From contig OZ234494.1 in NCBI GenBank assembly GCA_965153455.1, positions 2,728,001-2,792,000 of the forward strand: a stretch of 64,000 nucleotides of DNA, in the 5' to 3' direction. The translations under genes and the position numbers were made by a program. The first letter of the stretch is position 1. The number at the start of each line of letters is the position of its first letter. This document shows, piece after piece, positions 48,391-61,265 of this stretch. The notes under the pieces are model-generated. The model saw only the letters and a program-made list of their open reading frames with translations, made no database searches and was not told the origin of the DNA. The DNA comes from Sphagnum compactum (taxonomy: Eukaryota > Bryophyta > Sphagnopsida > Sphagnales).

Positions 48391-49336
48391 CAGGGATGGA
48401 TGAAAGGGAGGGCCCCACTTGTCCTTTCATCTTGTCCTTACAATTGGTCTTTTTTTCAGTTTTGTTTTTGGGTTTTTTTTTGGGTCAGTGCATTGTAAGG
48501 CGCTTTTTTTGGTGTTTTTTTTTTCCTTGAACTAACTATTTATATTTATATTCTATTGGTTTTTTCTTGCTATTTTGGTTTCTTTTTAAAAAATTTAAAA
48601 TATTATTATTATTTATAAATTTTATTGCATTATCAATGCCACTATTGGTGCTATAGGAAGGTCTTTTGCAAGTTGTCCCTCCTACTACTTGCCTTTTCCT
48701 TGGTAAACATTATCAATTGTTATCGATCGTTGGTTACTAATGTGTTTGTTTTTTCTTGTTACTCATTTGTCATGTTTGTTGTTGTTTGGTTGCTTCTTTT
48801 AGGTGGTGAGCTCACCCTTGTTCCTTTTCTTATTTTGCATTTTGAATTGTAAAATTACAAGTTTTTTTCATCAAATTTAGTTCACATTATTTGTAAAAAA
48901 TCATTGTTTTAAATAAAGGCATAAAATAGCCTTCCTTTTATCTTTTGTGTTGTACATTTTCATGTTTGCATTTCACTCGTGTAACAATTACACATGATGC
49001 ACCCACAAAGACTTGCCACAAGATGTTGGGGGTACATTCTTTTATATACGATGGATTATCTAAAAACTTTGGTGCATTCCTTATCTCCATGGATTGAAAC
49101 AAGGTTTCATGAAAATTCTAAGATAATACTAGGACAAGCTTTTCAAGTTGAATTTACAAATACATCAAACTTACACAAACCAAGCAGGAAAATAATAATG
49201 CAACATTTTAGGTCAAAATGATACATAGACAAGCCATAAACTCACATGGCTCACCACAGATTGGATTTAAGAAAATCACCATTTCTTTAATAATATTTTA
49301 TGCTACCCCATAGTGACAAAATTAAATCAACAATTT

Positions 49337-49361
49337 GGGGGGGGGGGGGGGAGGGGGAGGG
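49337..49361 (+). repeat. poly-G tract
   Basis: Fourteen consecutive G, then A, GGGGG, A, GGG in an AT-rich setting; possible G-quadruplex on the plus strand or an assembly artefact. Confidence 0.8.
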
Positions 49362-52273
49362 ACACTTAAGTTTGGGATCTATGTGCTTCAAATGGCCATT
49401 TTTAGGGAGGTATTAGATAATTATCCAACCTATTTTTTATCACCCTATTATGATTTAAATTTTTTTAAAATATATATTAAAGTCACCTTATATTAATTAT
49501 AATCCAATATTTTAGATTATTACATACTCTATATTAGAATTAAATCAATTATTTGAATAATATGTACCCTATTTTTAACTAATTAACTTATAATTTCTAC
49601 CCAAATTAAAATTATAACAAGAAAGTGAAAAGTTAATGTTTATAACGAATGTTAATCAAAACTCAAAGGTATATTATAACGAGTTTGAAAGAATGTTTAA
49701 GGTTGTCACAACCCTTCTTTTGAAGGTGCAACAAAAGACAAAAACAAACATGGACCTAGGCAAAAACAAAGTGATTCAACTTGGCTTCAAATTTTGGATA
49801 AGGTCTAAATTAGGGCTTCAAACAAAGTTTCATAATGTAAACGAAGGCATTGACTTTTCTTATAAGTGAAGGAGAGTGTCGCAACCTTAACTAGAATGTC
49901 CAACCAATTCCTTAAATGGACAACAATTTTTATTTTCTTTAAGCTTAATTTTATGAACTTCCAAAATGATGGGATTCATAATTGAACATTTTCAACTTTC
50001 AAAACTCCCATTTGAGAATGTTGAGAAAAATTTTTGATCCCGAGTGGGGACATTAGTAAAAAAAGTAGAAACATCCTAAAACACCATTCTTGAATTACAA
50101 TAAGTCGACAATGCTAGAATGTTGTGTCAAATATAACATGAAGCTAACAAGACTTGTTAAAAACAAATCAAGCCATTGCCAAAAGTCGGATATTTTATTT
50201 TGAAATTGAAAACTACATGAGTAAAAAATAAGGTCCCCATATATTGGTTGTTGAACAAAAAAAATTCAATTTCTTCTATAATAGGATTAATTTTATTCTA
50301 AAAATCCAAACATATATATATATTATAAAGTATGCATTAGTAATGGAATTAAAAAATGGACAAAAGACTTTACAAATTGGTTGTTAGTAGGTTATTACAT
50401 GAGGAACACACCTTATAATGAGTTTTGGCATGGTTCAAGATTTTGGCCAACGAACAATGTGCAATATGTGCAAACATAGAAGACAACATTATTTGCATAG
50501 TTAAAATTGCAAGTTTGATCAATCCTTTATACCTTCAACCGTACTCAATGTTATGAAGAGTATCCAATGTTGTGTTGTCTTCTTTAACTAAAACAAAGCT
50601 TGAGTTAAGATATTCATGATTGGTCATTGAAGAAAGTTTAATCTTACTCTCATGTTTTCAAATGTTAGAGTTTGCCGAATGCCTAGACATAATACTTTTT
50701 CAATAAGTTGAGCTATTAGTTCAATATATATTAGGGTGTTTAGAATTGGATTATAAAAAATTCACTTATAATTTTTTTAAAATTTTTATAAAATATTATG
50801 TTAATATTATATACTTCATAGCATACAAAAAACACCTCTTTATCTCACATGTTTCATAAGATATACAAACAATGATTTCCTTTAGAAGACAAGGAGTTGA
50901 TGAAGGCTTGAATGCAACAACTTGCCGGTTGACTTATTGGGGTTGTAATGCACATTTCCTTCATTTGGATTTTAGAACTTAACTGATTTTTTTGTTTTTT
51001 TCCCCATGGAAAACAAACCAATTGCCCAATGTTTAAAACGGCTTTGTGAGTGTCAAATATGGTCTTTAGTATTTGAAATGTGATCTTCTACCCAAATGTT
51101 TGTTGATGTGTAATTTCTAAAATTAAATGTTAGTGTTTCATCCATGATGTTTTTTTTTTGTCACACACAATCACAACCTTTTTTCACAACTCTTCATATT
51201 TCAACTAAAAATAAAATTGCAAACAAATATATGGTGTCAAAATTTAATGATTGAAAAGAAAATTTTAAGGTGGTTTGAATACAGTGTGGATATTAAGTAA
51301 TTAAATAATAATATGGTGCAAAAAATTAAAGTTCCCTTGCATTATATCCCTCCAAAAATATCCTTTTTGAAACTTTGATGCATGTAGTGAAAAAAATTAA
51401 TACATAGTGTCCCTTCAAGGTCATCACATTATGTACAACATTTTGACTACGATAAGTTCAAACTTTCAAGTTATATTTGACAAATTTGCTTGATGTGAAT
51501 GTACAAATTTTGTATTTGGGTATTCTTTGGCACAATAGGTGTTAGTTTTCATGTTCATGATTATGATTATAATTCATGGCTTCTATGTGCCCTCAAACAT
51601 TAGTTCCAAAGTGTTGGTAAGTAAGTCTTATCTTCTACTTTTGTATTGTGGAACTCACTTACCATTATAAAAGGATATCGTTGAAAACAATTTTTTTTGG
51701 TTATTATGTTGTTTTGTTTAATTTGAATGTGGTTCATAAATTTTTTTGTGATTTATTTATCAATGAAATAATTATAAATAAAGACTAAAAATATTAATGG
51801 AAAATGGTTATGTGTAGCTAAAAGAATAGGGAAGGCAAACCTAAAAACCTTTTATGAAAAAATGTATAATGAAGGAGAGCGGGCAACTTTTTGAAGGTCA
51901 TTCACTACATTTAAACTTCAAGTATTAATGCAAATGCTCACTTTAATTGGTTACTATACCATACATGTCACTAATGTTCAATGTTAAATCACTTTCATAG
52001 AGAGCAAGTTTGGGATATTTACATGTTGCATTTTTGGTTTTTCTTTCTAGTGCTTTTAACCATTAAAAGAATCTTTCAAAGTGTAAAAGAAAATGATATT
52101 ATGGAAATTAGAAAAAATCTTTTTGTTGTCAATTTAAAATACACAACATTTTTACATGTAAGGTTCTAAGGATCTTCACAACTTCCAAGTAAGGATTCTA
52201 ATATGATAAATTCCTAGTGCATTTGGAAGACACCTTATATTGATGAATATGTCTTTTAGAACAAAGGATGGAT

Positions 52274-52346
52274 CTTACACCTATTCTTTAAGAATGGGAG
52301 GCATCTTATAAAATGATCCTTCCCACTCTTAAGGAGTAGGTGTAAG
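52274..52346. repeat. long hairpin, 32-bp arms, 9-nt loop
   Basis: The left arm 52274-52305 and right arm 52315-52346 pair at 27 of 32 positions, plus three G:U pairs if transcribed from the plus strand. The loop is TTATAAAAT. The size fits a miRNA-like precursor or a tiny foldback element. Confidence 0.7.
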
Positions 52347-52435
52347 AATTGTCAACATCCTTCAGCTCTTGATCTACATATGTTTAAATTCATGATAACA
52401 TGCATTTCATGTTTTATAATGATCAAAGCCCATAG

Positions 52436-52521
52436 TTGGGGGGCATTCCCAAAATGCAAAGCTAGATTTAGTTACATATCAACTTGTTTGGCCTTGCATT
52501 TTGAGAAAATCCTAACCCCAA
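52436..52521. repeat. second imperfect hairpin
   Basis: TTGGGG...AAAATGCAAAGC on the left pairs with GCCTTGCATTTT...CCCCAA on the right, with bulges, around a loop of about 27 nt. It lies 90 bp from the first hairpin. Confidence 0.5.
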
Positions 52522-55392
52522 GGGTTTACAATAATTCCTACTTTAATAGTTCCTGATTATAATTGTTATCAAATCTTTATGTGTAAGGTAAATCCGATGG
52601 GGTGTACACAAAAATGCATATCGTTGCATGTTAGTAGATAATGGAGTCAACACAAGCACATTCATCCACATAAAATGTGTTAATATTGTTCAAAATAGGC
52701 TCCTATGTATTTTTAGGTACTAGATAATAGGTTGGGCAAATATTGTTGGGTAAACCTTCCTTGGCCAAGCCCAATGGCATTGTGGTTTGCACTTTGCACT
52801 CCCTTAAGGTGTGACATAACAAGTGTTGTTCATGTCATTATGTGTGCATTATGTGAAAAAAATGATTGAAAGAATTAGTGAACCAAAAAAGGAAAGATGT
52901 AATATTCTCCTCAATGTTTTTTCAATGTATTTATCTTTGGGGCTAAAAAAAAGTTGTGATATTTGTTTTGATAATTTGACTAAGATTTATTCATCACATC
53001 ATTATTATATAGCACAAGCCATATGATAACAAGCCATTTATACCTTTACAAGCACACATCAATTGACATGAGTATTTATTTTTCCAAACAGGAAAGAAAA
53101 CCTAAACATTAAAAACCTACATATTTGTCAAATTATTTAAATAAGATGAAGCGAAAGATAAAACAACTTGAAAATGAAATTTAATATAGAAGAAAACTAA
53201 TCAAATAATGATTAAAGAGGTATACATGCAAATGATATTATATTTGAAATCCACATTTGACATTTTGTTATTTTGTAAAATCAATCTTCAACAAATTAAA
53301 GAGGATTCATAAGGCTTTACAAAACATTATACATTTAAAGTGTCATTTGATCATTGATACAAGATTACATACATAATATGTATAAACAAGCTAAAATAAC
53401 TTTGTACATGTCTTCTAACAAAATCAATTGTTACAAACAATCTAAACTGGGATAATGACATGTTTTACAATCCAATTTTTCCTATCATTAATATATAGAA
53501 CTTAAGCCTTTGCATGAATCTTCTATTGAATAAAAATGATCATTCAATGTATTCATGATGGATTAAATTTTTGATCTTTTCATTAGGTTTTTTTGGAGAT
53601 TCATTAATTTAAAAAATTCAATTTGGAACATTATTTATTATATGGGTAGATGACCAATATTGTCCTTATTACAAATGTCATTGCTTGATGATAAATCCTA
53701 ATAAATTTACAATATAACAATTATCAATTTCTTATTATAACAATTCAAAATATCCTTGCAACTTATGGAAACCTTTAAAATTGTTATTGAAATTATATAA
53801 AACAATAAAAAAGAGAAAATTTTATCATAAAACAAGCATGATTTGATGAGATCAAATGATTTGTATGTGTTCTTAAACTCATTTGGTGATTCTTGTCCCT
53901 TTTGTAAATATGACCTATTAGAATTTTTTTTATTGCATAATTTATTGTATGTGGATTTCATTTTAATATTAATATTTATTTTTAACACAGTACCCTAACA
54001 TCTTTGACATTATTTATATTATTTATGAAATGATGTAATTTTCAAATTTACTTTTTCAAATAAACTTATTTTTGTGAAAAAAAATACATACTATTTTGGA
54101 GTATTCAAGAATATTTTATTTTTGATATGAAGTTTTCAAAATTCATTAATTATCCTACAAACATGTGTTTTGAAGTTTCTTTTTTATCACATTAATCAAA
54201 TGTATTTTAAAAACGTTGAAAATATTATGAATCTATTAAATCATGTGTACTTTCCACATCCCACAAATATGTTGTAGGGGTTGCAATTTTCTTTTAATGC
54301 GTGTCATTATTTAAATTAAAGCACGGTGAAATGAATGACTTGTTGCCATAAACACTTTACAAGAAGGGGAAAAAAGAAGGTGGCAAAGGAAAAGGAAGAA
54401 AAGACAAAAGTGATTTAATTTGTGAACATTATACCAATGCTTGCAAATTGGGTGCAAATTGAGATGAGCAAGACTTTAAAAACCATGCAAATTAATCACA
54501 ATAATTTTTAATTTTTTAGTTATGTATATATTTCTTTTTTTTATGTAGTTAAAATATGTTCAAAGTTTGACTTTTGATGTCAAATTTTATATTATTCAAA
54601 GATTTAATATTTGAGTTAAATCAATTGCATTTAAACCCCAAATCATTTGTCTCTCAATTTGTTGTCATTATGTATCACACCAAGGTCTTGAAAACATTGA
54701 GATTTGTTTGTGCATGTTATCATTTAAGAATGCGTGATTCATACTCAAATGCATTTGTGTTTTATCTTTTCATTCCACAACTATGTTTTAAAGTTTAATA
54801 ATGTATTAAATAATACATTGTTAATGTTTTGAAACTTGCATATTAATTTAGAGTTAAAAGTTTGTGATCCACACAATCTATTTGCAAATTGTTCTAGATG
54901 TTTTAAATTTTAATATTTTGTTTCATCCAAGAGGAATAACACGTTTTGATTAGTGTTTTTTTTTGCAATTTTTTGCTATACTATCATCAATTAACATCCC
55001 AAGAAAAAATTATTAATGAATGAAAATCTTTTCCTAGAACTTATAAAATAAAATAAAATCCTTTTCTAGTCTAGCAAACCTATAATAGCCAAGAATTAAA
55101 ATCTAGGTACAATGACCTAACACAACTATTTTATAAGCAACTTTTTCTCGAAACAAATTAAATCTTGTAATAATAAAGTAGTCCCATCTCAAAAAGAATA
55201 CATCTCAAGAACACTAAAGATGACAAAAGATAAGGAACAAAACAAAAAAATGACAATAACACAACAAATATTATCCTAAAACTCTTTGCATGAATGAAAA
55301 AGAGAACATCTCAAATTTCACAAGGGATGGATTTGTTCAATAACAGGCTTGGATGCATTGAAGAAAACCCACTTTTATATACAAAAAGTTAA

Positions 55393-55692
55393 ATGGGAGT
55401 CCTCCGGGATTCCCGAAACTTCAGTATTCGATTGCAGAGGTCAAAACACCTTGCGTTGAGGAGTTCTTTATATCATTGGAAAGCTATTGAAGTGGAGATG
55501 TCGAAAATGAGTGACACCTGCCTTACTTTGATGCGGGTTGAAATGGATTCACATACAGTAGTAGTATACGGGTGTTCTGATGGTACAAAATGGGGTTGGC
55601 TGCTGTGGCACACTGCTATATATTTTGTTGATGTTCCTAGAGAAGAGAAAAGTTTTAGGCAACTCCGGGAGTTCATCTTCAACCAGCTGTGA
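55393..55692 (+). CDS. unrecognised 99-aa open frame
   Basis: ATG to TGA, MGVLRDSRNFSIRLQRSKH to REFIFNQL, with balanced composition and base content above its flanks. I recognise no family. It could be a small gene, a gene fragment or chance; no ribosome or promoter context supports it. Confidence 0.2.
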   Translation: MGVLRDSRNFSIRLQRSKHLALRSSLYHWKAIEVEMSKMSDTCLTLMRVEMDSHTVVVYGCSDGTKWGWLLWHTAIYFVDVPREEKSFRQLREFIFNQL

Positions 55693-56327
55693 TCATATAA
55701 TATGAACCCAATATGCCTGATTGCTGCCATCTTGGACAGTTGAAAAGAGATTGAGTTCGTATGCTACCAAAGGGATCAAAAGAGACTTCGGGAACAAACA
55801 CGTGTTCAAATCCACATTTTGTTCACACTTTGTGCAGATCTCTCTCTTGGGCTAAGCATCCCAAAAGCTTTGGGGAGCTGCAATGGAGAGACCAACAACA
55901 CATCAAAAGAGGATAAAGAAAATCGCATGCGTGCATAGTTCAAGAATACATACCTTTCGCCTCTGTATTGCTGAGTAGCGGAAATTTGAATTTTACACAA
56001 AAAAGACTCATAAGAAATGAAATAACAGAAGGCACCCAGGATTTATATGTTGGAAAGTCATTTTCTGTTTTTGCTGCTTACACAGTTGTTTGATTTCATG
56101 GAAAGGAGACAAAATACAACAGTTGACAACTAGTACACCTGACCTACAATTGTTTGAAATAATTAAGAAAAGTTGGGGGGAGTCCTGTAGAAGAAAAGAA
56201 GGCATCTTTCATCATCTTCCCTCAACACAAATGAAGAGGACAAAATAATTGTGTTCTTTTTTCCATACCTCTGACTGTCTAACAATGCCCTGGCTGAATA
56301 ATATATAGTAATCAGGGCAAAGCTGTT
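55693..56327. other. 3' flank of the aspartic protease
   Basis: No gene seen; at least the part next to 56327 should be the protease 3' UTR. Confidence 0.4.
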
Positions 56328-59300
56328 TTAAGTGCATTGTCCAGGAACAAATCCCACTTGGTAGTTCACGTTATCATATACCACTCGGAAACCTTGTTGC
56401 TGAACATTCCCGATGATAGAAGGCCCTGTGGTCCCAGCGAATGCAAAGCAATAGGTGTTGGAATTATCAACTGGAATGAGGTAATTGCTTGCTGGGAGAT
56501 CCATGTCTGCGCCGTTTTGGAAATGCAGGGTTACTGTTGGGACATCCACGGTTGTCATTCCAACAAGGTCATAACAAGTATCGAAAAGAGAGAATCCTGT
56601 TGTCAATGTTAATTTCCTCGTTGCTGCACGGAATGCATCCCTCATTGCTATGTAAGCAGCATTAGCTAGTCGAGTGACTGAAGTGCCTGAATCGATGATG
56701 ACACCACCATCACCACTGGCATCCAGCTGGAAAACATGTGAAGGAATGGAGAGGAGGTCACCCCCGACACTAATGCCTGTCATTTGCAGGTAGTAGAATG
56801 TGGAGATCTTTGCATTCTTCACCTGCGGAGTAAACGTCACACCTGCTGGAACTGCAGCATTTCCAAAGATGAGAAGTGATCTGTCGGTGGTGTCTGTTTC
56901 ACGGTCTGTAAGGCAGTAAGAAAATTTGTCCCCGATTGCAGCACCCACTTGGCTGGGAAAAGATAGAGGACCTTTGCCTAGGCCCAAAAGCCCTGCAGCT
57001 CCAACAAAGTAGCCTTCATTGTCATGTCCACAACCCATCGGGATTGAATTCAGAACAACTTGGCCACCAGCAGTTGTGGCAGAGTCGAGTGTCACAGTGT
57101 CAGTTGAAAAATCTCCCAGAGTGAAAGATCCATCACCATAATCAACCTGTGACATGACCAGAAGCAAAACCATTAAGTCACTTGGGTGTATGAATGCAAC
57201 AAGCAAAGAACTCAAAGACAGTAGAGAGGTGGTGGCAGTCTGCACCACCTTGACAAACACAAAAAATGGTGTTTTCTTCACCTTCTAGAGGACATCCCAC
57301 ATGTATTTCATTGTTGACATGACAATGACCACCTCAGGGTTGTGTTGGTTTCTTGCTAATCTACTCTCTTCTGTGATTTTGGAGCTTTAGTGCAAGTGAT
57401 CTGTACAAGAACTGCAAGTGAGCAACAGAAGGTGGGTGGGCAGGCGCACACAAACTGACACATCCATCCATCCCTCCCAATCTTTGTTGCAATAAGGCAC
57501 ATCACTCATGGACGACCCACATCCAGCTGTGAAAAAGGGCTTGAAAGAATCCAAGCAGATGATCAACATCCTATTACCACATTCCCATTGACCTGGGGTG
57601 CAGCGCACAGAAGATGGAAAGAAGGGATTGACAGAATCCAAGCAGATGATTGACTTATCATGCCAGAAAGAATTCCAAACCTAATCTCCTTGTTCAATGA
57701 CCACACTGAAGACTAGGGTAAACAGGCTTTCGAAAAATAAAGTCACAAGTCAAGCTATAGTAGCATGTGTGTAGCACCACCCAGACCTGACAAAACATGT
57801 ACAAATCTTGAGCTCCAACAAAAGATGCAAGGGTTTGGAGCACAAGATTTTGGGGGGCATGTCTTACTGCACAACATACCCACCCGAGACTCATGTACAA
57901 AACGAATAGTACATTGCAGATGCAACTGTAAGAGCAGCTCCAGGTGACCCTGGAAATCAAAAGTCAGAACATGCCAGTTTGGCTCAGCAAAATGGTTTTG
58001 GCGCTGCATTTTTCCACAGTTTGCTGAGCCTGGCAAAAGGCATAGCAAAGCCTAAAGAGAAGAGTGTAATAAATATGATCTGCCTGCTGCTCCTTGTTTC
58101 TGATTTGCCAATCATAATGATTGGTGCAGGTGGGTTGCTATTAGTAGTAGTCTCCCACCTATTTGCAGTCCCAGTTTTAGTTTTATGGGTGGGGTTGGAA
58201 AAAAGTAAATAACTAAATTTGGATGTGAGAAATATTTTTGCGGGGACGGATACTGAGCACTGCTGGAGCTGCTCGAAGAGGATGCCCCAATTTGCACAGA
58301 GAGAGAATGAACTTGATGGATGCACAGGTGAACACACCAACAAACAAACCTGGTAGAGGCAGTCACTTTGTTGACAGCCACTGATATCCAGATCCAAGCA
58401 GAGCTTGGAACCGCATCGGACAGTAGCATAAGTGGATGAAGCAAGAGGGTTGAACACAGGACCAGCTTGCTGGTAACAGTTATCACATGGAGAGCATTGG
58501 AGCCACAAAATGTCACTGCCAGTGTCGACCACAAGGTAAGTGGATTTTGCAGGTGTGCCGATTGAAAGTTGAACAAAATACTCCCCACTTCCCATGGTGA
58601 GACCCGACACAACTGGTGCTTGAAAATCACTGCTGCCTGCACCAGCCTCCTCATGCTGCTGCTGCTGCTGCTGCTGCTGGAATAGGGTTTGGAATTTGGC
58701 TTCAGGCAACATCCCGTTCACCATTCTCTGGATATGGGCATGGATGCCAAGCACCCGGATGTGGTCCCTTGATAAGCTTTCTTTCATCAGCTGAGATCTT
58801 GTTGCATTGACTGGCCTGAATGGTGATGAGGGTGCATACCTGCAAATGGGTACACTCCCAGTGAGATTTTCTTTCAGGAAATGATGATCTCAAGAAGAAG
58901 CATGGCTGCCACTGGAGCCAGAGGAAATGCAATGCATACATGCATGCAGTTTGTGAAGAAAGTTCTACTCGTACTGCAACAGCAAAAGAAGAAAAAGAAG
59001 AAGAAGAAGAAGAAGAAGAAGAAGAAACAACAACAACAACAACACCCACCCAATGATGAGAACCCTAGACTTGTGACCAGCTGCTGCACCTGTGCATGAG
59101 GTTCGCTTGTACGCCATCACCATGGCCTGTTGTGTGTGTTTGCAGCCGATCATGGACAGCGGAGGTCGAAGCTCTGGGCAAGAATTCAGACATCCCCCGT
59201 GATGCCGGAACGAAGCTTCTTCTATTATCCTCCCGCCGACTTGTAGTCTTCTCTGTAACTTGAATGTCCAGTCTCTGGTAAGTGTACGACCCTGGAGCTG

Positions 59301-59448
59301 CAAAGAACTGCTGTCTGGCCGACGAAGACACCGGCTCAAAGACACTAACCGTGATCAATATTGCAAGCAGCATCCCAACTACACAAGTAGAAGAACCACC
59401 ACCACCGCCACCACCACGGCTCCTGCAGCTTCGAATGTCTCTTCCCAT
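56328..59448 (-). CDS. secreted aspartic protease, CND41/nepenthesin-like, 555 aa, three exons
   Basis: A pepsin-fold (A1) endopeptidase of the plant atypical class, secreted or organellar. Exons on the minus strand: 59448-59090, 58839-58350, 57146-56328; 1668 nt. The joins restore LMHR|YAPSSPFRP and DCLYQ|VDYGDGSF. The start is ATG at 59448 (MGRDIRSC); upstream codons in the same frame have no ATG. After a Gly run, a hydrophobic segment (VVGMLLAILITVSVF, about 24-40) acts as signal peptide or anchor. The prosegment has the L-x-HR motif near 115-120 and a Gln8 tract (174-181). Catalytic motifs are VVDTGSDILWLQC (Asp225) and IIDSGTSVTRL (Asp435); the Cys-rich insert (CSPCDNCYQQ onwards) typical of nepenthesins follows the first. 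It ends IIGNVQQQGFRVVYD and VGFVPGQCT, as in the family. Intron 2 is about 1.2 kb. Confidence 0.94.
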
Positions 59449-59463
59449 TCTGATCAACGTCTG

Positions 59464-59468
<5 letters not shown>

Positions 59469-59502
<34 letters not shown>
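59469..59502. repeat. (CT)n(CA)n compound microsatellite in the protease leader
   Basis: CTCTCTCT followed by CACACACA; on the gene's strand TG then GA, 20-55 bp upstream of the ATG, so within the 5' UTR. Confidence 0.9.
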
Positions 59503-59503
<1 letters not shown>

Positions 59504-59554
59504 CCAACACGTATCTGCAGCTCCTCTTCTTGATCTAGAGCTCCCAAATCCCAC

Positions 59555-59912
59555 AACTCAAAACAACAAAAAACTGCTGCAGCAACTGAACTCTAAAAAC
59601 CCCACAACTCAAAACAACAAAACTGCTGCAGCTACAACAGGTCCAGAACTCCACAACTAGCTGACAACAACAAAACTGCTGCAGCAGACGAACTCTAGAG
59701 CTCCACAACTAACTAACTAACTAATAAACAACAACAACAACAACAAAGCTACTGCTGCAACAGCTGAACAAGACTCTGGAGCTCTAACACTACTAACAAC
59801 AACATAAGAGCTGTGGCTGCAGCTGAACAACTCCAGTCTGAGCTCCAACACTACTAACAACAACAACAACAACAACACAAGAGCAACTGCAGCTGAAAAA
59901 CTCCAGAGCTCA
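59555..59912. repeat. degenerate tandem repeat in the protease promoter or leader
   Basis: Five to six imperfect units of about 55-70 bp, each combining CTGCTGCAGC or CTGCAGCTGAA, AACTC(C/T)AGAGCTC and a CAACAA tract. It ends near a GAA/GGA-type tract at 59930-59980. Confidence 0.7.
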
Positions 59913-60047
59913 TCATCCACTTCCTTCTTCTTCTTCTTCTTCTTCTTCTTGTTTTTCTCCTCCTCCTCCTCCTCCTCCTCTCAAGTCTAGTAGTAGCTGT
60001 GCCTGCATAACTGCAAAACCAAAATAGACTTGTGTGCACTACTAGAG

Positions 60048-60053
60048 TTTATA
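60048..60053 (-). promoter_or_regulatory. possible TATA box for the protease gene
   Basis: The minus strand reads ATTATAAACTC 600 bp upstream of the ATG, just beyond the repeat-rich leader. Position and sequence are suitable; nothing more is known. Confidence 0.25.
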
Positions 60054-60796
60054 ATCTTCTTGTTGGGAAGTCATTACTTCTTTGCATAAAATTTAATGAG
60101 AACCTTCTGCAAAAATAAAAGAATATTAATAATTTAAAAAAACTGCAATTAATTTTTTTCCATAATTAAATAATTAAATGCAATCTTTATTTATTTATTT
60201 ATTTAGTTAATATTTCCTTCTTTCTTTCTTTCTTTTCTAAACAGCTGCAATTTTGGGGGAGTTTGCACCTACATACAATTAATTAATTAACTAACTAATT
60301 AATTAATTAATTAATGCAGATCACACATGAGGACCATGAGCGAGGAGTTAGGAAGGGAGGAGAGAGTTGTGGTAGAGAGAGAGAGAGAGAGAGAGAGAAA
60401 GAGGTAGGTTAGGTTAAGTTAGGTGTGATTAGGTTTTGGTTTGGGCGGGGTTGGGTGCAGAGTTTTAAGGAAATGGCTGTTTTCACATGATACACTTGTC
60501 AGGTCCCCCCACTTCTTCCTCCTCCTCCTCTTCCTCCTGAGTTTATTTATTTATATATTATTTATTTATTTATTTATTTATTTTCCTGAGTCCTCTTTTA
60601 CATAAACTAGTCTGTACCTACATATGAAAACAAGCAAAACACAATTTTTTTTTAAAATTAAAAAAAAAAATTCTATACATAACAAACTTAAGTTTCTTTA
60701 TGTGTAGTAGTGCGTTACTTAGTACTACCAACCATTCATTAATTTTACTCGGTAGGTAGGTAGGTAGGTAGGTACCCACTTTAATTTTTCAGCGGT
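60054..60796. other. simple-repeat-rich spacer
   Basis: No gene. It contains ATTT (60188-60204 and 60546-60582), TTAA-type (60285-60315), GA (60373-60402), CTCCTC (60516-60539) and GGTA (60752-60773) runs. Confidence 0.7.
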
Positions 60797-60835
60797 GATA
60801 CCCGGAGGGTATCAAGTGGGTACCCTCCGGGTATC
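60797..60835. repeat. perfect 15-bp hairpin
   Basis: GATACCCGGAGGGTA at 60797-60811 is exactly complementary to TACCCTCCGGGTATC at 60821-60835, with a 9-nt spacer. It is GC-rich against an AT-rich surround. Confidence 0.9.
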
Positions 60836-60913
60836 TTGGGGAAAAAACCCACGCAAAAATAGGCTCTGCCTCAGTTGGGCACTACTTATTTTCGGAACAC
60901 CTTGCTCCTCGAG

Positions 60914-61070
60914 TTTAGGGTTTAGGGTTTTTTTTTAATTTTTGGGAACGCCTTGCTCCTCCTCGGGGTTTAGGCTTCTCCACTATTTTTGAAGGGTTTT
61001 AGGGTTTTGGGAAACTGAGGGTTTATTAGGGTTTAGGGAATCTAAGGGTTTATTAGGGTTTAGGCCCTAG
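60914..61070 (+). repeat. interstitial TTTAGGG block
   Basis: At least eight scattered TTTAGGG or TTTTAGGG units, with a duplicated AGGGTTTATTAGGGTTTAGG segment (about 61017 and 61045) and a duplicated GCCTTGCTCCTC-type segment (about 60900 and 60949). Confidence 0.8.
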
Positions 61071-61265
61071 GGAGATCTGTGAGAAGGTAAAACTGATCAC
61101 CTAAAACACTCTCACATGGGGGAAGGTGATCATGCTCCTCACAGGTGGGCTAATTGCCATTTAAGATTGACAAGTGACCAACCCTTGGTTTAGAAATGGA
61201 CCCCTTGGGCCCAATCATTAGGGTTTCAATCCAATCAAACATTGCCACATGGGTGTAATGGGTTA

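Larger units (their letters stand above)
48391..55392. other. AT-rich gene desert
   Basis: Seven kilobases with stops in all frames and no recognisable gene. It contains a G-run (49337-49350, then GAGGGGGAGGG), the hairpins at 52274 and 52436, and AT runs. It is probably degraded transposon sequence. Confidence 0.6.

Noticed and set aside
59449-59457. Protease start three codons upstream
   Set aside because: The codon is TTG; the first ATG in frame is at 59448.
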